Source: Staphylococcus sp. IVB6214 (GTDB lineage Bacteria; Bacillota; Bacilli; Staphylococcales; Staphylococcaceae). From it: a stretch of DNA of 64,000 nt. Below the pieces are notes generated by a model, which did no database searches, was not told the DNA's origin, and worked only from the letters and a program-made list of their open reading frames with translations. This document shows positions 58,280 through 64,000 of the stretch, one piece after another. The stretch is from the NCBI RefSeq assembly GCF_025558585.1, contig NZ_CP094723.1:930001-994000 (forward strand), given 5' to 3'. Every line of letters begins with the position of its first letter. Position 1 is the first letter of the stretch. Made by a program: the position numbers and the translations under genes.

Positions 58280-59824
58280 GTGAATGAAGAACAAAGAAAA
58301 GCTGGGACGTTAGATGTTCTAGCGAATCGTAAAGATAAAGAAGAAAAAGATTACAGTAAGTATTTTGATCACGTCTACCAACCGCCAAGTTTGAAAGAGG
58401 CGAAAAAGCGTGGTAAAGAAGAAACAGTATATAATCGCGACTTCCAAATCGACGAAAAATATCGTGGTATGGGGAAAGGGCGTACATTTTTAATTAAAAC
58501 ATATGGTTGCCAAATGAATGCGCATGATACAGAAGTCATGGCAGGTATTTTGTCAGCACTTGGTTATACCCCTACGGAAGATGTCAATGTAGCGGACGTT
58601 ATCTTACTGAATACGTGTGCGATTCGTGAAAATGCTGAAAACAAAGTGTTCGGTGAGATTGGTAACTTAAAGCACATTAAACAAGAGCGTCCGGATTGTT
58701 TAATCGGTGTATGTGGTTGTATGTCGCAAGAAGAATCCGTTGTCAACAAAATCTTAAAGTCATACCAAAATGTCGATATGATTTTTGGAACACACAATAT
58801 TCATCGTTTACCACAAATTTTAGAAGAGGCATATCTTTCTAAGGCAATGGTAGTCGAAGTTTGGTCCAAAGAAGGCGATGTCATCGAGAATTTACCAAAA
58901 GTACGTGAAGGACGTATTAAAGCTTGGGTAAATATCATGTATGGATGCGACAAGTTCTGTACGTACTGTATCGTACCATTTACGCGTGGTAAAGAACGTA
59001 GTCGTCGTCCACAAGACATTATTGATGAAGTGAGAGACCTTGCACGTCAAGGTTATCAAGAGATTACATTACTCGGTCAAAACGTTAATTCGTATGGAAA
59101 AGACTTAGACGATATTGAATATGGTCTTGGTGATTTATTAGAAGATATCGCAAAAATTGATATTCCACGTGTGCGTTTTACGACAAGTCATCCTTGGGAC
59201 TTCACAGATCGTATGATTGAAGTGATTGCACAAGGTGGAAATATTGTGCCACATATTCATCTGCCAGTTCAATCTGGGAACAATCAAGTCCTTAAAATCA
59301 TGGGACGTAAATACACGAGAGAAGCGTATTTGGATCTTGTAAGTCGTATTAAAGCAGCGATTCCTAATGTTGCATTGACGACAGACATTATTGTAGGTTA
59401 TCCAAATGAAACGGAAGAGCAGTTTGAAGAAACACTTACGTTATATGAAGAAGTTGGCTTTGAACATGCATATACGTATCTCTATTCACAACGTGATGGG
59501 ACACCAGCTGCGAAAATGAAAGATAACGTACCAACAGATGTTAAAAAAGCACGTTTACAACGTTTGAATCAAATTGTTGGTAAATATTCAGCAGAAGCAT
59601 TAAAAGCATACGAAGGAAAAACAGTCAAAGTATTGTGTGAAGGTGCAAGTAAAAAAGATGACGAAGTGTTAGCAGGCTATACAGAGCGAAATAAACTTGT
59701 CAACTTCCGAGCGCCACAATCAATGATTGGTAAGATTGTAGATGTGAAGATTGTTGAAGCGAAGCAATACTCATTGAATGGTGAATTTGTAGGTGTGAGC
59801 GATGCCACACTGGTGAGTCAATAA
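58280..59824 (+). CDS. miaB: tRNA-2-methylthio-N6-dimethylallyladenosine synthase MiaB
   Basis: MiaB is a radical-SAM methylthiotransferase that adds a methylthio group to i6A37 of tRNA. From the GTG at 58280 it is 514 residues starting MNEEQRKAG, the S. aureus length; a TTG at 58274 would add two. The N-terminal UPF0004 domain supplies three cluster cysteines ([26 protein letters not shown]). The radical-SAM motif is [20 protein letters not shown] (about 224-243). A TRAM domain ends the protein (about 440-510). The dimethylallyl group it modifies depends on isoprenoid supply, here probably from the MEP pathway. Confidence 0.97.
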   Translation: MNEEQRKAGTLDVLANRKDKEEKDYSKYFDHVYQPPSLKEAKKRGKEETVYNRDFQIDEKYRGMGKGRTFLIKTYGCQMNAHDTEVMAGILSALGYTPTEDVNVADVILLNTCAIRENAENKVFGEIGNLKHIKQERPDCLIGVCGCMSQEESVVNKILKSYQNVDMIFGTHNIHRLPQILEEAYLSKAMVVEVWSKEGDVIENLPKVREGRIKAWVNIMYGCDKFCTYCIVPFTRGKERSRRPQDIIDEVRDLARQGYQEITLLGQNVNSYGKDLDDIEYGLGDLLEDIAKIDIPRVRFTTSHPWDFTDRMIEVIAQGGNIVPHIHLPVQSGNNQVLKIMGRKYTREAYLDLVSRIKAAIPNVALTTDIIVGYPNETEEQFEETLTLYEEVGFEHAYTYLYSQRDGTPAAKMKDNVPTDVKKARLQRLNQIVGKYSAEALKAYEGKTVKVLCEGASKKDDEVLAGYTERNKLVNFRAPQSMIGKIVDVKIVEAKQYSLNGEFVGVSDATLVSQ

Positions 59825-60195
59825 TGACCAATAAAGAAGATGTGTTGCGTAAGGCACGTGAACTGCAACAGTCGATTCAAGATTTGGAAACAATCCAATA
59901 TTACAAGCAAGTAGAGACACAAATTCATCAAAATGAGCATATTGCTAAACAAATGAAAACATTGAAACAACAACAAAAGCAATCTGTGAACTTACAAAAT
60001 TACGATAAACCTATTGCGTATCAACGTTCTGAAGCGACTATTCAAGCGATTCAAGCAGAAATCGATGATATGCCAATTGTCTCAGAATTTCGCCAAGCAC
60101 AGAGAGAGGCGAATGATACGATCCAATTCATTATTGAAACGTTAGCAGACGGTATTGATATCAGTCAACTTGACTCGCAACAAGATGATGAATAA
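59824..60195 (+). CDS. ricA: RicA (YmcA), YlbF/YmcA family RNase Y specificity factor
   Basis: The 123-residue, all-helical protein is rich in Gln and Glu (ELQQSIQDLETIQYYKQVE, MKTLKQQQKQSVNLQNYDKP) and ends in an acidic tail. It belongs to the YlbF/YmcA family. In B. subtilis YmcA, YlbF and YaaT form a complex that guides RNase Y in mRNA maturation. Its ATG overlaps the last base of miaB, so the two are coupled, as in B. subtilis. RNase Y itself is encoded about 9 kb upstream. Confidence 0.88.
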   Translation: MTNKEDVLRKARELQQSIQDLETIQYYKQVETQIHQNEHIAKQMKTLKQQQKQSVNLQNYDKPIAYQRSEATIQAIQAEIDDMPIVSEFRQAQREANDTIQFIIETLADGIDISQLDSQQDDE

Positions 60196-60234
60196 GATGG
60201 ACTGTCTGTAAAATACATGAAAAGGGGATACACG

Positions 60235-60747
60235 ATGAACCATAAAAAGTTGACGTTAACTGCGTTACTAATCGCACTCAATGTTGTATTAAGTACAATG
60301 ATCATCATACCTGTTGGCCCTATAAAAGCGGCACCTGTACAACACTTTGTCAATGTGTTGAGCGCTGTACTGTTAGGACCATGGTATGGATTAGCACAAG
60401 CATTCCTTTCATCATGTATTCGTGTGATGTTTGGAACAGGTACAGCTTTTGCTTTTCCAGGTAGCATGATTGGCGTGTTACTGGCTAGCTTGTTCTATTA
60501 TGTGAATCGTCACCTGTTCGTTGCAGCGATTGGAGAAGTAATTGGGACGGGTATCATCGGAAGTCTCATTTGTATTCCTCTTGCATGGATTTTACACATG
60601 GACGACTTCCTTATCAAGCCGTTGATGGCGGCATTTATCGTTTCAAGTATGATCGGTGCTACTGTTAGCTATGCCTTATTGATTGTCTTAAAACGACGCG
60701 GTTTATTAACGAAGATGGAAAAATATACGAAGCACAAGTTAAAATGA
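60235..60747 (+). CDS. thiW: ECF transporter S component, ThiW-like
   Basis: This is a membrane protein of 170 residues from the ATG at 60235 (AAAAGGGG 8 bases upstream); an ATG at 60217 would add six but lacks a ribosome binding site. Five to six hydrophobic helices follow the pattern of energy-coupling-factor S components, with VGPIKAAPVQHFVNVLSAVL (about 22-41), LGPWYGLAQAF and FGTGTAFAFPGSMIG (about 66-80). That pattern resembles the thiamin-related ThiW family. No TPP riboswitch fits in the 39-bp gap upstream. The substrate is inferred from family only; another vitamin precursor is possible. Confidence 0.7.
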   Translation: MNHKKLTLTALLIALNVVLSTMIIIPVGPIKAAPVQHFVNVLSAVLLGPWYGLAQAFLSSCIRVMFGTGTAFAFPGSMIGVLLASLFYYVNRHLFVAAIGEVIGTGIIGSLICIPLAWILHMDDFLIKPLMAAFIVSSMIGATVSYALLIVLKRRGLLTKMEKYTKHKLK

Positions 60748-60753
60748 CGAATA

Positions 60754-60793
60754 GGCTAGGCGAATCGAATGTTGCGTATCGTCTAGCCTTTAT
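60754..60793 (+). terminator. terminator of thiW
   Basis: A 10-bp stem, GGCTAGGCGA (60754-60763) with TCGTCTAGCC (60779-60788, one wobble), is followed by TTTATAC. Confidence 0.75.
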
Positions 60794-60832
60794 ACATATA
60801 TTAAAAAAGAGAGTTAAAGGATTGTGATATAA

Positions 60833-63433
60833 ATGTCAAATGTGACACCGATGATGAAACAGTATCTCTCAATCAAATCACAACATCAAGATGCATTGCT
60901 GTTTTTTAGGTTGGGTGATTTCTATGAATTGTTTTATGAAGATGCAGTGACAGCAGCACGTGTTCTCGAGATAACGTTAACGAAACGTGATGCCAAAAAA
61001 GCGAACCCTATCCCGATGGCTGGTGTACCGTTCCATTCTGCAGATGGCTATATCGAAACATTGATACAAAACGGTTACAAAGTAGCAATCTGTGAACAGG
61101 TGGAAGATCCAAGACAAGTAAAAGGAATGGTAAAACGTGAAGTCGTTCGGATTGTCACGCCAGGTACAGTGATGGAACAAGGTGGCGTGGATGAAACGCA
61201 AAACAATTATATATTAAGTTTTGTACATGAAGGTGACTATGCTTTAAGTTATTGTGATATTTCGACTGGTGAACTCAAAGTGACGCATTTTGAAGATGAG
61301 AGTACGTTAATTAACGAAGTGACAACGATTAAGCCGAATGAAATTGTTGTGACACAACCACTGCCAGACCAATTGAAGCGCCAGTTTAGCATGATAACGG
61401 AAACGATTACAGTACGTGAAGTAGTGTCAGACACGACATATCAAGTGAATCAGTTGGATCAGCCTATGATGCATAAAGCTGTTCAAATATTATTAGATTA
61501 TGTCTATGATACGCAAAAACGTGATATGTCTCATATTGAACCGGCGGCTGTTTATCGTGCATTAGACTATATGAAAATGGACTTTTATGCGAAACGCAAC
61601 CTTGAACTGACAGAAAGTATTCGATTAAAGTCGAAAAAAGGGACGTTATTATGGTTAATGGATAAGACAAAGACACCAATGGGAGCAAGACGCTTAAAAC
61701 AATGGATTGATCGTCCGTTGATTCAACGAACAGAAATTGAAAAACGTCATGAAGCAGTGACGCAATTTTTAAATTATTTTATCGAACGATCTACATTAAG
61801 AGATTATTTAACAGAAGTGTATGACATTGAACGACTAGTCGGGCGTGTCAGCTTTGGAAATGTCAATGCGAAAGACCTTGTGCAGTTGAAACATTCTATC
61901 GCTCAAATACCAGCGATTAAAGGCTTATTACAGACCATTGATCACGAAGCAATCGCACATTTTAATGCGTTAGAACCGTTGGAAGACTTGTTGGCTGTCT
62001 TAGAAAAAAGTTTAGTTAATGAACCGCCGTTATCAGTAAAAGAAGGTGGACTATTCAAAACAGGATTTAACGAAGAATTGGATAGTTATTTAGATGCTTC
62101 ACGAAATGGCAAGCAATGGCTGGCAGAATTGCAAGCACGTGAACGTGAGCGCACGGGTATCAAATCTTTGAAGATTAGCTTCAATAAAGTATTTGGCTAC
62201 TATATCGAAATCACACGTGCAAATCTAAGTCAATTCGATCCACAAGCATTCGGTTATGAACGAAAGCAAACATTATCAAATGCTGAGCGATTTATTACAG
62301 ATGAGTTGAAAGAAAAGGAAAGTATGATTCTTGGTGCACAAGATAAAGCGATTGAGTTAGAGTATCGCTTGTTTACGGAACTGCGTCAATATGTGAAACA
62401 ATTTACTGAAAGATTGCAGCAACAAGCGAAAATTATTTCGGAGTTAGATTGTTTACAAAGTTTTGCGGAAATCGCACAACAATATAACTATGTACGTCCA
62501 ACTTTCAGTGATGATCGCACACTTTCATTAGTTGATTCTCGACATCCGGTTGTCGAACGTGTAATGGACTATAATGACTATGTCCCGAATGACTGTCATT
62601 TAGATGATGAGACGTATATTTATTTGATCACAGGACCAAATATGTCCGGGAAGTCCACGTATATGAGACAAGTGGCGATTATTAGCATTATGGCACAGAT
62701 GGGGGCATTTGTTCCTTGTCAGTCTGCGCAATTACCCATTTTTGATCAGATCTTTACACGTATTGGTGCGGCAGATGATTTGGTGTCTGGTAAGAGTACC
62801 TTTATGGTTGAGATGTTGGAAGCACAAAAAGCTTTGCGTTATGCGACGAAAGATAGCTTGATTATCTTTGATGAGATTGGACGAGGAACTTCAACTTATG
62901 ATGGTTTGTCACTCGCGCAAGCCATGATTGAATATGTTGCACAAACATCACAAGCAAAAACACTATTCTCGACACACTATCATGAATTGACTGCACTAGA
63001 AACGTCATTACCGTGTTTACAAAATGTACACGTTGCAGCGAACGAATACAAAGGCGAACTGATCTTTTTGCATAAGGTGAAAGAAGGTGCCGTTGCAAAC
63101 AGTTACGGAATTCAAGTCGCACAGTTGGCGGACTTACCTGAACCAGTGATTGCGCGTGCCAAAGTGATTCTCGAAGCATTTGAATCAAACGATAAACCAA
63201 CCGCGATTGCTACTTCTGATATAAATGAAAATGAAGCGTTGAAAGAAACGGTGTCAGAACCAACGTCATCTCAAACGTCATCAGAAACAAAATTTGAACA
63301 ACCTACATTTGATTTGTTTCATCCAGCTGAACAAAGTGAAGTTGAGCAAGAGATTAAACAATTAAACTTGTCGCGAATGACCCCATTAGATGCATTTGAT
63401 AAACTACGTGAGTTACAAAATCGATTAATTTAG
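60833..63433 (+). CDS. mutS: DNA mismatch repair protein MutS
   Basis: MutS recognises mismatches and small loops and starts repair with MutL. The 866 residues show the N-terminal mismatch-binding domain with [15 protein letters not shown] (about 24-38, including the Phe-x-Glu intercalating motif), the connector, lever and clamp regions, Walker [16 protein letters not shown] (about 601-615), Walker [23 protein letters not shown] (about 680-698), and [10 protein letters not shown] disordered Ser/Thr/Glu linker (about 790-830) precedes the C-terminal helix-turn-helix dimer region. mutL starts 11 bp downstream. Confidence 0.98.
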   Translation: MSNVTPMMKQYLSIKSQHQDALLFFRLGDFYELFYEDAVTAARVLEITLTKRDAKKANPIPMAGVPFHSADGYIETLIQNGYKVAICEQVEDPRQVKGMVKREVVRIVTPGTVMEQGGVDETQNNYILSFVHEGDYALSYCDISTGELKVTHFEDESTLINEVTTIKPNEIVVTQPLPDQLKRQFSMITETITVREVVSDTTYQVNQLDQPMMHKAVQILLDYVYDTQKRDMSHIEPAAVYRALDYMKMDFYAKRNLELTESIRLKSKKGTLLWLMDKTKTPMGARRLKQWIDRPLIQRTEIEKRHEAVTQFLNYFIERSTLRDYLTEVYDIERLVGRVSFGNVNAKDLVQLKHSIAQIPAIKGLLQTIDHEAIAHFNALEPLEDLLAVLEKSLVNEPPLSVKEGGLFKTGFNEELDSYLDASRNGKQWLAELQARERERTGIKSLKISFNKVFGYYIEITRANLSQFDPQAFGYERKQTLSNAERFITDELKEKESMILGAQDKAIELEYRLFTELRQYVKQFTERLQQQAKIISELDCLQSFAEIAQQYNYVRPTFSDDRTLSLVDSRHPVVERVMDYNDYVPNDCHLDDETYIYLITGPNMSGKSTYMRQVAIISIMAQMGAFVPCQSAQLPIFDQIFTRIGAADDLVSGKSTFMVEMLEAQKALRYATKDSLIIFDEIGRGTSTYDGLSLAQAMIEYVAQTSQAKTLFSTHYHELTALETSLPCLQNVHVAANEYKGELIFLHKVKEGAVANSYGIQVAQLADLPEPVIARAKVILEAFESNDKPTAIATSDINENEALKETVSEPTSSQTSSETKFEQPTFDLFHPAEQSEVEQEIKQLNLSRMTPLDAFDKLRELQNRLI

Positions 63434-63444
63434 AAGGTGACAAT

Positions 63445-64000
63445 ATGGGAAAAATTAAAGCGCTACAAACGTCACTTGCCAATAAAATTGCAGCAGGTGA
63501 GGTGGTCGAACGTCCGAGTTCTGTTGTGAAGGAATTGCTTGAAAATAGTATTGATGCAGGATCTACCGAAATCAATGTTGAAGTACAAGAAGCCGGTGTG
63601 AATGCCATCCGTGTCGTAGATAATGGATCAGGGATAGGCGAAGATGATTTGCCACTTGTGTTTCATCGACATGCAACGAGTAAACTATACGAAGATGATG
63701 ACTTGTTCCATATTCGTACACTCGGTTTTCGTGGAGAAGCATTGGCAAGTATTTCGTCAGTGGCCAAGGTTACATTAAAAACTTCAACAGATGGTATTGA
63801 TGGTTATGAAGTGTATGCGGAAGAAGGAGCTATTCTATCCCAAAAACCAGCCAAAGCACGTCAAGGGACAGATATTTTAGTCAGCAACTTATTTTACAAC
63901 ACGCCGGCAAGGCTCAAATATATTAAAAGTCTGTACACAGAACTTGGCAAGATTACAGATATTATGAATCGCATGGCAATGAGTCATCCGGATATTCGTA
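63445..64000 (+). CDS. mutL: DNA mismatch repair protein MutL, 5' part
   Basis: The window ends inside this gene; about 185 codons are present. The GHKL ATPase domain begins with [20 protein letters not shown]. Motif I is [11 protein letters not shown] (about 31-41), then [13 protein letters not shown] (about 57-69), [21 protein letters not shown] (about 92-106) and [13 protein letters not shown]. In Firmicutes MutL usually carries an endonuclease motif in its C-terminal half, which is not visible here. AGAAGGTGA precedes the ATG. It is the operon partner of mutS. Confidence 0.97.
   Translation, partial: MGKIKALQTSLANKIAAGEVVERPSSVVKELLENSIDAGSTEINVEVQEAGVNAIRVVDNGSGIGEDDLPLVFHRHATSKLYEDDDLFHIRTLGFRGEALASISSVAKVTLKTSTDGIDGYEVYAEEGAILSQKPAKARQGTDILVSNLFYNTPARLKYIKSLYTELGKITDIMNRMAMSHPDIR

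Noticed and set aside
58086..58487. 133-aa minus-strand open frame over the korB end and miaB start
   Set aside because: It crosses the korAB terminator and the miaB promoter, both well supported on the plus strand.
60196..60234. TPP riboswitch before the thiW-like gene
   Set aside because: The 39-bp gap is too short and has no thi-box sequence.
1..64000. CRISPR arrays, tRNA or rRNA genes, complete insertion sequences, replication origin
   Set aside because: I read the gaps for repeat-spacer patterns, cloverleaf-like segments, transposase genes and DnaA-box clusters and found none.

Overview
This window is a stretch of low-GC Firmicutes chromosome that reads as Staphylococcus. The gene order and protein sequences match the conserved staphylococcal block from sucCD to mutSL: codY operon, rpsB-tsf-pyrH-frr, uppS-cdsA, proS-polC, nusA-infB operon, pnp, ftsK, recA, rny, miaB, mutS. 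It is not S. aureus. A dxr gene sits between cdsA and rseP, as in Bacillus, whereas S. aureus uses the mevalonate route and has no dxr there. lytN/fmhC, found in S. aureus between sucD and dprA, are absent. Within the genus, methylerythritol-phosphate isoprenoid synthesis is documented for S. pseudintermedius, S. schleiferi and relatives, so that group is the best guess; the species itself cannot be fixed from this window.

Layout. 1-0.7 kb: a decayed gene remnant and a small acidic orphan gene. 0.9-3 kb: sucCD behind a sigma-A promoter carrying a cre-like site. 3-11.4 kb: dprA, topA, trmFO, then xerC-hslVU-codY. 11.4-20.7 kb: rpsB, tsf, pyrH, frr, uppS, cdsA, dxr, rseP, proS (translation, lipid-carrier synthesis and envelope proteolysis). 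21-25.3 kb: polC. 25.3-36 kb: rimP-nusA-rnpM-rplGA-infB, an interrupted spot with a broken integrase, then rbfA, truB, ribF, rpsO, pnp. 36-49.3 kb: rnjB, ftsK, the ymfC-ymfM group, pgsA, cinA, SOS-controlled recA. 49.5-64 kb: rny, pcp (the only clear minus-strand gene), a cadCA metal-resistance pair, ymdB, korAB, miaB, ricA, a thiW-like transporter gene, mutS and the 5' part of mutL.

Most genes are housekeeping. RNA processing is concentrated here: RNase J2, PNPase, RNase Y, its factor RicA, and the RNase P modulator RnpM. So are translation factors and recombination or repair proteins (DprA, RecA, MutS, MutL, XerC, FtsK). Accessory signals are few: the integrase remnant between infB and rbfA, which is flanked by a perfect 23-bp direct repeat; a palindrome-rich segment beside it; and cadCA with two CadC-type operators.

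The best candidates for something undescribed are non-coding. The tsf-pyrH and frr-uppS gaps can both be folded by eye into multi-helix RNAs ending in a terminator-like or true terminator hairpin. The trmFO-xerC gap holds two long hairpins, and the rpsB leader holds a long stem. All structure calls were made by eye and need comparative alignment. No tRNA, rRNA, CRISPR array or complete insertion sequence was seen.
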